Below are positions 34,512-42,844 of a stretch of DNA of 55,728 nucleotides, in pieces (the stretch's first letter is position 1; every line of letters starts with the position of its first letter). The position numbers and the translations under genes are program-made. Below the pieces are notes generated by a model. It made no database searches. It was not told the DNA's origin and saw only the letters and a program-made list of their open reading frames with translations. Source of the stretch: Chloroflexus sp. MS-G (GTDB lineage: Bacteria; Chloroflexota; Chloroflexia; Chloroflexales; Chloroflexaceae); NCBI RefSeq assembly GCF_000735195.1, contig NZ_JPIM01000014.1, forward strand, positions 1 through 55,728, given 5' to 3'.

Positions 34512-35249
34512 ATGCTGACGTTTGAACGAGTCTCGTACCGCTTTGACGGTTCTTCGGTTCCGGCACTCCAGAACGTTTCCTTGACGATTCCCACCGGGCA
34601 GCGGGTTGCGATTCTGGGGCGCAACGGCGCCGGGAAGAGTACGTTGCTGTTGGTTGGTGCAGGGCTGCTTCGTCCGCAACAGGGCCAGGTTCGTCTTGGT
34701 GATCGTCCAATCGGCTATGCACGCGCCGACATGCGGTACGTTCGGCAGTATGTGGGAATGGTGATGCAATCACCGGACGAGCAACTCTTTAGTGCCAGTG
34801 TCTGGCAAGACATCAGCTTTGGGCCACTCAATCTGGGATTACGCCCTGCAGAAGCAGAGGACGCGGTACGTGAAGCCGCTGCATTGTGCGACGTGACCGA
34901 TCTCCTCGACCGCCCAACCCACGCGCTGAGCGGTGGGCAAAAGGCGCGCGTGGCGCTGGCCGGGGTACTGGCGATGCGGCCGCAGTATCTTCTGGTCGAT
35001 GAAACCACCTCTGGGCTGGACCTGTGGGCGAGGCAGCAGATTCTGCGGGTGTTTGATCGATTGGTTGCCCAAGGACGAACCGTCGTCATGGCGACTCATG
35101 ATCTCGCGCTCACCAGGCGCTGGGCCGATCTGGTGATTGTGTTGCACGGAGGCAGCGTCGCTGCGGTTGGTTCTCCCCGACAACTATGGAACGATGAAGC
35201 AATCCGTCTGCTCATCGCTCCGCCAGAGGTATGGTGTGATGAGCATTGA
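34512..35249 (+). CDS. cbiO: Cobalt ECF transporter ATPase CbiO
   Basis: An ABC ATPase of 245 residues on the cytoplasmic face of the importer. Walker A is LGRNGAGKSTL, the Q-loop is GMVMQSPDEQLFS, the signature is LSGGQKARVALAG, Walker B is YLLVDETTSGLD and the switch His is in MATHDL. The Asp-Glu-Gln stretch after the Q-loop is typical of ECF ATPases. The ATG at 34512 is used; the longer frame lies inside cbiQ. Its stop overlaps cbiB by 11 nt. Confidence 0.95.
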   Translation: MLTFERVSYRFDGSSVPALQNVSLTIPTGQRVAILGRNGAGKSTLLLVGAGLLRPQQGQVRLGDRPIGYARADMRYVRQYVGMVMQSPDEQLFSASVWQDISFGPLNLGLRPAEAEDAVREAAALCDVTDLLDRPTHALSGGQKARVALAGVLAMRPQYLLVDETTSGLDLWARQQILRVFDRLVAQGRTVVMATHDLALTRRWADLVIVLHGGSVAAVGSPRQLWNDEAIRLLIAPPEVWCDEH

Positions 35250-36162
35250 ACGACTACGCCGGCGGTGCACCATCGCGCTCTTAGCATTGGCGATTGATCA
35301 GGGTCTGGGTGATCCATTGGGGAATCTGCACCCAGTTGCGCTCATGGGACACTGGCTGCGCCTGGGCGAGCGATATGCCCCCGATACATCATGGGCGCGC
35401 TTAGTTTGGGGAGCAGGTTGGCTAGGGTTGGGCTGGTGGTTGAGCAGTAGTGTTGTGTCCTGGCTACCGCAGCACTGGTTGGCACAGAGTGGCTGTGCCT
35501 CGTTCCTAATGGCCTATCGTGACCTGGATCGAGCCGTGGCCGCGGTAGAAACTGCCCTCGCCAACGGTGATCTCGTTGCAGCACGTCGCTTACTGGGCTG
35601 GCACCTGGTCAGTCGCCCTACCGCCGATCTCAGTGCGGCTGAGGTTGCCGGGGCTGCAATCGAGTCGCTGGCCGAGAACCTCAGTGATAGCGTGATCGCA
35701 CCCCTCCTGGCGCTATTGATCGGCGGTCTACCGGCAATGGTAATCTACCGTTTTACCAACACTGCCGACGCGATGTGGGGCTATCGTACACCAACTTACG
35801 AATACCTGGGCAAGGTCGCTGCGCGCTGCGATGATGGCTTCAACATCATACCGGCTCGTCTGACGGCGATCCTGATTGCATTAGCGGCGCAGATCGTCAA
35901 CCGGCGTGGACGAGAGGCCTGGCACATTGCACGACGTGACGCAGGGAAGACGGCTTCACCTAACGCGGGCTGGCCGATGGCGGCAATGGCCGGAGCGCTC
36001 GATACGATACTCACGAAGCGTGATCATTACGCGCTCGGCAGTGGCTCGTGCGTTCCCAATGCCGCCATGATCGCGCAGGCCCGACAGATCGTGCGCTTGG
36101 CGGTAGGGATGGTGGTGATCGGGTTAGGTATCGGCGTGGTATTCCAGCGCTGGCAGAGGTAA
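35239..36162 (+). CDS. cbiB: Adenosylcobinamide-phosphate synthase CbiB
   Basis: An integral membrane enzyme of 307 residues that joins adenosylcobyric acid to (R)-1-aminopropan-2-ol phosphate. Family blocks are LGDPLGNLHPVALMGHW, LVSRPTADLSAAEVAGAAIE, SLAENLSDSVIAPL, VIYRFTNTADAMWGYRT and ARRDAGKTASPNAGWPMAAMAG. Its substrate aminopropanol phosphate is supplied by the threonine-phosphate decarboxylase at 48091. The name CobD is used for this protein in aerobic-pathway nomenclature. The ATG at 35239 overlaps cbiO, and the longer frame inside cbiO is not coding. Confidence 0.95.
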   Translation: MSIERLRRRCTIALLALAIDQGLGDPLGNLHPVALMGHWLRLGERYAPDTSWARLVWGAGWLGLGWWLSSSVVSWLPQHWLAQSGCASFLMAYRDLDRAVAAVETALANGDLVAARRLLGWHLVSRPTADLSAAEVAGAAIESLAENLSDSVIAPLLALLIGGLPAMVIYRFTNTADAMWGYRTPTYEYLGKVAARCDDGFNIIPARLTAILIALAAQIVNRRGREAWHIARRDAGKTASPNAGWPMAAMAGALDTILTKRDHYALGSGSCVPNAAMIAQARQIVRLAVGMVVIGLGIGVVFQRWQR

Positions 36163-36167
36163 TGGCA

Positions 36168-37565
36168 ATGACGAAGACAGCTCTTCTCTTGATTGGACAC
36201 GGAACCGACGATCCAGACGGCCTTGCTGAATATCACCAATTGGCGAGTCTGGTGCAAGAACGGCTCGATTGCTCTGTACAACCCTGTTTTCTGGAGCTGG
36301 CCGATCCCCCGATTGGTCAGGCGCTCGATGAGTGCGCTCGCGCTGGTTATCGGCGCATCATCGCCCTACCGTTGCTCCTAGGGGCTGCCGGTCATCAGAA
36401 GAACGATATTCCGGTGGCCTTGCAGCAGGCAAGACTACGCTGGCCTGACGTGACCATTCACTACGGCGCTCCGCTCGGCGTCCAGTATGCCCTACTCAAG
36501 GCGTTAGCTGACCGGTTGCATGAGGCTGAAGCGGCAGTACCGCCGGTTCCTCGCGCCGAGACCGCCCTCGCTCTGATCGGACGAGGCAGTAGCGACCCCG
36601 ACAGCAATGCCGACGTTGCGCGTATGGCGCGTCTGCTATGGGAAGGGCGCGGCTATGCTCACGTTATGTATGGCTTTTACAGTATCACCACGCCAAGGGT
36701 ACCTGAAACGATAAAAGCCTGTGTTGCGCTTGGCGCCCGTCGGATCATTGTGATACCGTATCTGCTCTTCAGTGGGCGTATTTTGCAACGGATCAGATCA
36801 CAGGTCAACGATGCACGCTCACGCTATCCTGATCATGATTTCGTGGTGACCGAACATCTTGGGCTTCACGAAGGCGTGATTGCCGCCATCCAGCAACGAT
36901 TTCAAGAGGCAACCGAGGGGTACGCCGCAGTAAACTGTGATGTTTGTAAATATCGACGCCTGTTTCCGGGCTACACCGCCGACTTTGGTCGGCCACAGAC
37001 CAGCGATCACGAACACGGGTTGCGTGGCGAGACAGCGAACAACGGGATGAAAACCATCTTGCCGCCACGCTACCGTGGCGGTCGTCCGGTAAGTGCTGCA
37101 CCGATGAGTGCAGCGCCGCTTGTCTTCGACGAAACCGGGCAGGTGGCGTGGGATCGCATTTGGGGCGGTGATGATCCGAGCAATCCCTTCTGTGAACTGG
37201 CATTAGCCGGTGGCCCACCTCATCGCGGTACCCTGCTCGAACCGGTTGATCCGGAAACCATACGGGTCGATCCAGAAGGCTACGCCCGTGTCATTGCTGA
37301 ACTTCGCCGCGCCTTGACGATGGTGACCGATCTGCCGGTCACTACCGATGTCGCACCAGGCTGGATTGGTCTGATTTGCGAGAGCGAAGAGATGGCTATC
37401 TGGCTGTTACGTGCGATCATCGTAGAAAATGTCAGTGTACGACGGGAAGATCGCACCTTGCTGTTGCCCGCAGGCCCACAGTTTCGCCTTGATGGAGAGA
37501 TCAAAAACGTGGTCACGGCAGTCGCCAAGACCTACCACTACTGGAAAGAGCATATTCAACGATGA
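36168..37565 (+). CDS. cbiX: Sirohydrochlorin cobaltochelatase CbiX with extra C-terminal domain
   Basis: A protein of 465 residues. Residues 4-120 and 130-250 are tandem chelatase halves. The first has metal-handling His11 (IGHGTDDPDG) and His76 (LGAAGHQKNDIP); in the second the corresponding first His is Arg139 (LIGRGSSDPD). A CDVC motif follows (C257, C260), like the cysteine motif of long CbiX proteins that can bind an iron-sulfur centre. After a Pro/Ala linker, residues 320-465 form an additional domain with ELALAGGPPHRGTLLEP and IIVENVSVRRE whose function I do not know. CbiX inserts cobalt into sirohydrochlorin, the first step of the early-cobalt pathway. ATG 36168 has AGAGGT at 8 nt; ATG 36162 is an alternative. 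Confidence 0.92.
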   Translation: MTKTALLLIGHGTDDPDGLAEYHQLASLVQERLDCSVQPCFLELADPPIGQALDECARAGYRRIIALPLLLGAAGHQKNDIPVALQQARLRWPDVTIHYGAPLGVQYALLKALADRLHEAEAAVPPVPRAETALALIGRGSSDPDSNADVARMARLLWEGRGYAHVMYGFYSITTPRVPETIKACVALGARRIIVIPYLLFSGRILQRIRSQVNDARSRYPDHDFVVTEHLGLHEGVIAAIQQRFQEATEGYAAVNCDVCKYRRLFPGYTADFGRPQTSDHEHGLRGETANNGMKTILPPRYRGGRPVSAAPMSAAPLVFDETGQVAWDRIWGGDDPSNPFCELALAGGPPHRGTLLEPVDPETIRVDPEGYARVIAELRRALTMVTDLPVTTDVAPGWIGLICESEEMAIWLLRAIIVENVSVRREDRTLLLPAGPQFRLDGEIKNVVTAVAKTYHYWKEHIQR

Positions 37566-38086
37566 ACAACACAATGTGCCATATCTTCATCCTGCACGAC
37601 GTAGGTGATACCATCGCTCACCTGGCCCAGGCAATTGCCGATGGCGCCACATCTGTGCCTGGCGTAACGGTCAAGATCAGCCAACCCAATCATGCCACCA
37701 AAGCCGATCTGATCGAGGCCGACGGTATCATTATCGGTACGCCAAACTGGACAGGGATCAAAGGTACGCTCAAACGCTGGCTCGACACTACCGGCGATCT
37801 ATGGGAAGAAGGCAGTTTAGCCGGAAAGATCGGTGCTGCCTTCACCAGCAGCGCCGGACGACATTCGGGTACCGAGTTTACCCTACTCTCGGTGCTGCAC
37901 TGGATGTTGGGTGGCGGGATGATTATTGTTGGCTTACCGTGGAGTGAAATGATGATCCGATCCGGATCATACTACGGTGCAACTGCTGTTGGCGCAGTGA
38001 CTGAGGAAGACCTGGCTCAGGCATACGCGCTGGGGCGGCGCGTAGCAGAAGTGGCAGTTCAATTACGGCGAGGAGCAATGCCATGA
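37562..38086 (+). CDS. Flavodoxin-like (WrbA/NQO-type) flavoprotein
   Basis: A protein of 174 residues with a flavodoxin fold. The N-terminal strand and helix (IFILHDVGDTIAHLAQAIADG) take the phosphate-loop position although the usual T/S-x-T-G-x-T is degenerate. ADGIIIGTPNWTGIKGTLKRWLD is the typical FMN-contact loop of the WrbA/NAD(P)H-quinone group, and AAFTSSAGRHSGTEFTLLS is the third FMN segment. It is locked between cbiX and cbiC with ATGA overlaps on both sides, so it is very likely part of cobalamin synthesis. Reduction of cobalt before adenosylation, or a reduction in the corrin ring, are the candidate roles; both are inference. Confidence 0.85.
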   Translation: MNNTMCHIFILHDVGDTIAHLAQAIADGATSVPGVTVKISQPNHATKADLIEADGIIIGTPNWTGIKGTLKRWLDTTGDLWEEGSLAGKIGAAFTSSAGRHSGTEFTLLSVLHWMLGGGMIIVGLPWSEMMIRSGSYYGATAVGAVTEEDLAQAYALGRRVAEVAVQLRRGAMP

Positions 38087-38745
38087 ACAACCATGCGTTG
38101 CCAACGGCGAGTGGCGCCGAGATCGCCGCACGCTCGTTTGCTATCATTCGTGCCGAGCTGGCTGCCCGCAACGTTATCGTACCATCGCCACTCGTGGCCA
38201 TCGTAGAACGAGTCATTCACACCACCGCCGATTTTGAGTTCGCCGAGCTGATCAAGGCCAGCTCTAGTGCAGTTGAAGCCGGTATTACCGCCTTGCAGCG
38301 TGGATGTGCGGTCATCACCGATGTGCAGATGGTGCGAGTCGGGATCGATCAACGACGGTTGCACCATCTCGGTGGTCGTGTTGATTGTTTCAACGATAGC
38401 GAACCGGTGCTGGCATTCGCTGCTGCTACTGGTCTTACCCGTAGCGCGGCGGCCATGCGCTGGGCGTATGAGCAGGGTCGCCTGGATGGAGCCATCGTGG
38501 CGATTGGCAACGCACCAACCGCTCTGCTTGAGGTGATCGCTCTGCTCGATCGTGGTGCACGACCGGCGTTAATCGTTGGTACACCGGTTGGCTTCGTCAA
38601 CACTGTCGAGAGCAAAGAGGCTCTCATGGCCTGTACCGATGTCGAATGGATCGTTAGCGTCGGGCGCAAAGGTGGATCGCCGGTGGCGACGGCGGTTGTC
38701 AATGCGCTGCTGCGGCTGGCAACGGGTGAAGATAACAGCGCATAA
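38083..38745 (+). CDS. cbiC: Cobalt-precorrin-8 methylmutase CbiC
   Basis: An enzyme of 220 residues that moves the C11 methyl group to C12, giving cobyrinic acid. Family marks are IVERVIHTTADFEFAELI, with the catalytic His, GCAVITDVQMVRVGI and APTALLEVIALLDRGARPALIVGTPVGFV. Length matches CbiC/CobH. It overlaps the flavoprotein gene upstream (ATGA) and cbiD downstream (TAATG), so translation is coupled. Given CbiX, CbiD and CbiG in the same operon, the cobalt-containing substrate is assumed. Confidence 0.96.
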   Translation: MNNHALPTASGAEIAARSFAIIRAELAARNVIVPSPLVAIVERVIHTTADFEFAELIKASSSAVEAGITALQRGCAVITDVQMVRVGIDQRRLHHLGGRVDCFNDSEPVLAFAAATGLTRSAAAMRWAYEQGRLDGAIVAIGNAPTALLEVIALLDRGARPALIVGTPVGFVNTVESKEALMACTDVEWIVSVGRKGGSPVATAVVNALLRLATGEDNSA

Positions 38746-38756
38746 TGGAGATGCCC

Positions 38757-39989
38757 ATGGCCGATATGGTTCCACCACGGAATAAACGCGGCACACGCAC
38801 CGGCTATACCACCGGCAGTAACGCTGCGGCAGCGGCGAAGGCGGCTACCATCGCGCTCTTGAGTGGACGCTGGCCGGAACAGGTCACGATTACGCTGCCA
38901 ATCGGTGAGACAGCAACAATGACCCCGGCCATCACCCGGCTTGATGCCGATGGTGCATACTGCTGTATGGTGAAGGATGCTGGCGATGACCCTGATGTGA
39001 CCCACGGGGCCTTGATCTGCGCCCAGGTACGGATTGTTGCCACACCGGGGATACATATTGAGGGTGGGCAGGGTGTCGGTCGAGTAACGCTGCCCGGTCT
39101 CGGCTTACCAATCGGCGGTCCTGCAATTAACCCGGTGCCCCGCCAACAAATTACCGCGAATGTTATCGATGCAGTACGTGAATATGCGCCCGATGGTGAG
39201 GCCTTTCTTGATCGGCAGGGGCTTGAGGTTATCATCAGTGTGCCCGATGGCGAACGGATCGCCCAGAAGACTCTAAATCCCCGACTTGGGATTGTGGGCG
39301 GTATCAGTATTCTCGGTACAACCGGCAAAGTCTTCCCATACAGTACGGCAGCCTGGCGAGCCAGTGTGATCCAGGCTGTGGAAATGGCAGCTCGGAACGG
39401 TGTGCCAAAAATTATCTTATGTACCGGTGGTCGTTCAGAAAAATTCGCTATGCAGATTTTTCCCGAATTACCAGAAATTGCGTTTGTCGAGTTGAGTGTG
39501 TTCACTGGCGATGCTCTGAAGGTATGTGTCAGTCATGGGGTTTCAGCGGCTGCATTTGTAGGTATGATCGGCAAGATGATCAAAACCGCTCAGGGCCACA
39601 TGCAAACCCACGTCGCCGGTAATCAGGTTGATTTTACGTTTCTGGCTCAGGTCTGTCGCGAAGTTGGTGCGCCAGATACCTTCGTCGAGGAAGTAGCACG
39701 TGCCAACACTGGTCGGCACTTTCTCGAACTGTGCCAGGCCAATGGTCTGATAGCACCACTGCAACGGATTGTCGAATTGGCGCTCGATCAATGTCTGCGG
39801 TTCATTACCAGTCTGGGTGGAACGATGGATTTTGAGACGATTCTCGTCGATTTCGACGGGAACGTGCTTGCACGTGCGGCCAGAACCGGTATGCAACCAA
39901 CGACACCGATAACACCACCGCCACCGCTGATCGAACGTCTACCGAACGAACCGTTGCCTGAGACCGACGAGCCGGTGGAGGATGTATGA
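38757..39989 (+). CDS. cbiD: Cobalt-precorrin-5B C1-methyltransferase CbiD
   Basis: A protein of 410 residues, specific to the anaerobic pathway, that methylates C1 of cobalt-precorrin-5B. Signature blocks are TRTGYTTGSNAAAAAKAA, MVKDAGDDPDVTHGALI, GVGRVTLPGLGLPIGGPAINPVPR, GISILGTTGKVFPYS and IILCTGGRSEKF. Three in-frame ATG codons (38745, 38751, 38757) exist; GGAG lies 6 nt before the third, which is chosen. The C-terminal 40 residues are Pro-rich and probably flexible. The stop overlaps the cbiET start. Confidence 0.95.
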   Translation: MADMVPPRNKRGTRTGYTTGSNAAAAAKAATIALLSGRWPEQVTITLPIGETATMTPAITRLDADGAYCCMVKDAGDDPDVTHGALICAQVRIVATPGIHIEGGQGVGRVTLPGLGLPIGGPAINPVPRQQITANVIDAVREYAPDGEAFLDRQGLEVIISVPDGERIAQKTLNPRLGIVGGISILGTTGKVFPYSTAAWRASVIQAVEMAARNGVPKIILCTGGRSEKFAMQIFPELPEIAFVELSVFTGDALKVCVSHGVSAAAFVGMIGKMIKTAQGHMQTHVAGNQVDFTFLAQVCREVGAPDTFVEEVARANTGRHFLELCQANGLIAPLQRIVELALDQCLRFITSLGGTMDFETILVDFDGNVLARAARTGMQPTTPITPPPPLIERLPNEPLPETDEPVEDV

Positions 39990-41206
39990 GTCGACGCACA
40001 CCTATTTTGGTTGTTGGTCTGACTGCTGCCGGCGCCGAGGGCCTGCCCGTTCATCTCTGCGAACGGATTCGGCGCGCCGATTTGCTGGTTGGCGGTAAGC
40101 GACAGCTCGCGGCGTTTGCCGATGTTCCCGCTGAACGCCTGACCATCGAAGCTAGCGTTGAACCGGCCCTATCGCGGTTGTATAGTGCCTGGGAGAGCGG
40201 AGAAACCGCCGTCGTGCTGGCATCGGGTGATCCTCTTTGGTACGGTATTGGCAGTAGCTTGCGCCGGCGGTTTCCACCCGAAGCGCTTGAGATCATACCG
40301 GCACCTACGGCGGCCCAACTTGCGTTTGCCGCCCTCGCCGAACCCTGGCACGACGCCATCTTACTCAGTGCGCACGGGCGTCCATTTGCCAATATCATTC
40401 CTGCGGTTCTTGGCGCAGCTAAGGCAGCAATCCTGACCGATCATCAGCAGACACCAGCAGTCATTGCGCAGGCGTTGATCACTGCCGGATTAGCACCAGA
40501 TAGTCGCTGTGCGGTATGTGAACAGCTCGGCGGAACACAACAACGAGTTGTACGAGCAACGCTCGCCGAGATCGTGAACAGTACGTTCGATCCGTTGAAT
40601 GTGTTGATTGTCTGGAACGACCAGCCGCGTCAGCCGGTTCCACCCGGTTTACCCGATGAAGCTTTTAGAACTGAAGCCGGTCAATTGACAAAACGCGAGG
40701 TTCGGCTGCTCAATCTGGCCGAACTGGCAATTCGGCCAGGTGAGGTGTTGTGGGACATCGGCGCCGGTAGTGGATCGGTAGCGATTGAGGCAGCTCGGGC
40801 ATGGCCAACCGCGCAGGTCTATGCAGTTGAGCGCCGGGCGGTTTTCATTGATCACATTCAGACGAATCTGCGCCGCTTCCCGGCGCCCAATCTGCACGTG
40901 TTTCATGGCGAAGCGCCAGAAGCATGCCGGTCGTGGCCTGATCCGCATGCTGTATTTGTGGGTGGCAGCGGTGGGCGTCTATCCGACATCGTAACGCTGG
41001 CTCGCCAACGACTGCACCCTGCCGGGCGATTGGTGATCAATCTCGTCATGACCGGCCATCTTGCCCAGGTAGTGCAGCTCTTACCAGGGGCCCGGGTTAC
41101 CCATGTTCAGATCAATCGTGGGGCACCAATTCAAACTGATTTGCGGTTTGCCGCACTCAACCCAGTGTATATCGTTGTCTGGCGAAAAGAGGCAACCTAT
41201 GACTGA
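39986..41206 (+). CDS. cbiET: Bifunctional cobalt-precorrin-7/-6B methyltransferase CbiE-CbiT
   Basis: A fusion of 406 residues. The N-terminal half, to about residue 205, is the CbiE C5-methyltransferase (VVGLTAAGAEGLP, VLASGDPLWYGIGS, IIPAPTAAQLAFA). The C-terminal half, from about 218, is the CbiT C15-methylating decarboxylase, with GLPDEAF...TKREVR and a Rossmann SAM motif LWDIGAGSGSVAIEAA (255-270). The fused form equals CobL of the aerobic pathway, but the operon context favours cobalt-containing substrates. It overlaps cbiD by 4 nt and cbiL by 8 nt. Confidence 0.95.
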   Translation: MSRRTPILVVGLTAAGAEGLPVHLCERIRRADLLVGGKRQLAAFADVPAERLTIEASVEPALSRLYSAWESGETAVVLASGDPLWYGIGSSLRRRFPPEALEIIPAPTAAQLAFAALAEPWHDAILLSAHGRPFANIIPAVLGAAKAAILTDHQQTPAVIAQALITAGLAPDSRCAVCEQLGGTQQRVVRATLAEIVNSTFDPLNVLIVWNDQPRQPVPPGLPDEAFRTEAGQLTKREVRLLNLAELAIRPGEVLWDIGAGSGSVAIEAARAWPTAQVYAVERRAVFIDHIQTNLRRFPAPNLHVFHGEAPEACRSWPDPHAVFVGGSGGRLSDIVTLARQRLHPAGRLVINLVMTGHLAQVVQLLPGARVTHVQINRGAPIQTDLRFAALNPVYIVVWRKEATYD

Positions 41207-41924
41207 ACTTCCCGAGCTGATCGCCGTCGGCGTTGGTCCCGGTGATCCGGAATTGATTACGCTTAAGGGATTACGCGCCATTCAAAGCGCTGATGTCATT
41301 TTCACCCCCCTTAGTCGTGAGGGTGATGCCAGTATCGCGCTACAGATTGCCACACCCTGGATCGATCAAGAGCGCCAGCGTCTAGTGAGTCTGCCTCTGC
41401 CAATGACTCGCGATGCCGGTCAATTGCGCCCAGCCTGGCAAGCGGCTGCCGCAACGATTCAGCAAGAACTGACCGGCCGACAACGGGGTGTCTATCTCTT
41501 ACTCGGTGATCCTCTACTGTACGGCACATTCAGTTATCTGTGGCGTGAACTACACACTGCTGCCAACATCACCGTCAAGATCATTCCCGGCATCACCTCA
41601 TTTGCTGCGGCTGCCGCTGCCGGTGGTGTCCCGTTGACCATGGCCGACGAGCGGTTCGTCGTGTTGCCGGCCAGCTATGAAACCGACATGCTCACTCTGC
41701 AACGGCTGCTCAACGATTTCAATACCGTTGTGCTGATGAAAGCCGGTACGGCCCTACCAACAATTGTCACAGCCTTGCAGCAACTCAATCTGCTCGACAA
41801 TGCCCTCTACGCCGAGCGAGTCGGGTTGGAGGGCGAATTCATCACCCGCGATCTGCGCACACTCGATCTCCAGCATCGTCCTTATCTGTCGTTGGTCATC
41901 GTTCGTCGTGGAGGATGGCTATGA
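41199..41924 (+). CDS. cbiL: Cobalt-precorrin-2 C20-methyltransferase CbiL
   Basis: A tetrapyrrole methylase of 241 residues. It shows VGVGPGDPELITLKGLRAIQ, VIFTPLS, the SAM loop LLGDPLLYGTFSYLW and VKIIPGITSFAAAAAAGGVPL, the specific pattern of CbiL/CobI. It methylates C20 of the corrin precursor after cobalt insertion by CbiX. The ATG at 41199 overlaps cbiET; the longer open frame is inside that gene. The end overlaps cbiF as ATGA. Confidence 0.95.
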   Translation: MTELPELIAVGVGPGDPELITLKGLRAIQSADVIFTPLSREGDASIALQIATPWIDQERQRLVSLPLPMTRDAGQLRPAWQAAAATIQQELTGRQRGVYLLLGDPLLYGTFSYLWRELHTAANITVKIIPGITSFAAAAAAGGVPLTMADERFVVLPASYETDMLTLQRLLNDFNTVVLMKAGTALPTIVTALQQLNLLDNALYAERVGLEGEFITRDLRTLDLQHRPYLSLVIVRRGGWL

Positions 41925-42769
41925 TCTACCCTGCTACTCCAGGTACCGTCTATTTTGTCGGTGCCGGCCCCGGTGCCCCCGATCTTATTACAGTGCGTGG
42001 ACGTGATCTTCTGGCACAGGCTAACCTGATCCTCTACGCTGATAGTCTGGTAGATGCAGCCCTACCGTTGGCGTATGCCCGGCCTGAAGCACGCATTATC
42101 GGCTCGGTCGAAATGCACCTCGCGCAGATCGTACAGGTGATGAGCGAAGCGGCACGGGCCGGGCAAGTGGTGGTTCGCTTACACAGCGGCGATCCGGCGC
42201 TGTACGGAGCGATTCACGAACAGATGGTGGCGCTTGACGAAGCCGGTATTCCCTACGAGATTGTACCCGGTGTCACCGCAGCCTTCGCCCTCGCCGCACG
42301 CCTTGGTGTTGAGTTGACGGTGCCCGAACTGGTGCAAACCATCATCCTGACCCGCCCCGGCGGACGAACACCGTTGCCAGAACGCGAACATCTACGCGGC
42401 CTGGCGGCTCACGGTGCTTCGCTGGCGATCTACCTGGGGATTACCCGTATTCAGCAGGTGGTTGACGATCTCTTGGCCGGTGGTGTTTACACGCCAGAAA
42501 CGCCGGTTGTAGTGGCCTATCGCGTCTCCTGGCCCGATGAAGTGATCATCCACGGCACGTTAGGCGATATTGTCGCCAGCGTGAAGGCTGCTGGCTTTAC
42601 CCGTCAGGCTCTGATTCTAGTCAGTGCGGCGCTCGATCCAGCCCACAAACGTACTGACCGACCGACCAGCCATCTCTACAATCCGCAGTTTAGCCATCGC
42701 CTTCGACGGCGTATCGTGTCAGATGATGGAAATGGTGAGAACAGCGATCAGTCTGCTTTCCATTCTTAG
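41921..42769 (+). CDS. cbiF: Cobalt-precorrin-4 C11-methyltransferase CbiF
   Basis: A protein of 282 residues of the tetrapyrrole methylase family. Marks are VYFVGAGPGAPDLITVRGRDLL, LYADSLVD (the CbiF/CobM version of this loop), VVRLHSGDPALYGAIHEQ, IVPGVTAAFALAARLGVELT and SLAIYLGITRIQQVVDDLL. The ATG at 41921 is chosen because GTGGAGG lies 6 nt upstream and the start then overlaps the cbiL stop by 4 nt; ATG 41915 abuts the ribosome site. The last 35 residues are charged and variable. Confidence 0.95.
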   Translation: MIYPATPGTVYFVGAGPGAPDLITVRGRDLLAQANLILYADSLVDAALPLAYARPEARIIGSVEMHLAQIVQVMSEAARAGQVVVRLHSGDPALYGAIHEQMVALDEAGIPYEIVPGVTAAFALAARLGVELTVPELVQTIILTRPGGRTPLPEREHLRGLAAHGASLAIYLGITRIQQVVDDLLAGGVYTPETPVVVAYRVSWPDEVIIHGTLGDIVASVKAAGFTRQALILVSAALDPAHKRTDRPTSHLYNPQFSHRLRRRIVSDDGNGENSDQSAFHS

Positions 42770-42844
42770 GCCTGATATGAGGAACGAGAGCGATCTCCTG
42801 AGCAAGAACAAGCACCTCTTGACCAAGACAGATAAAGATAGCAA

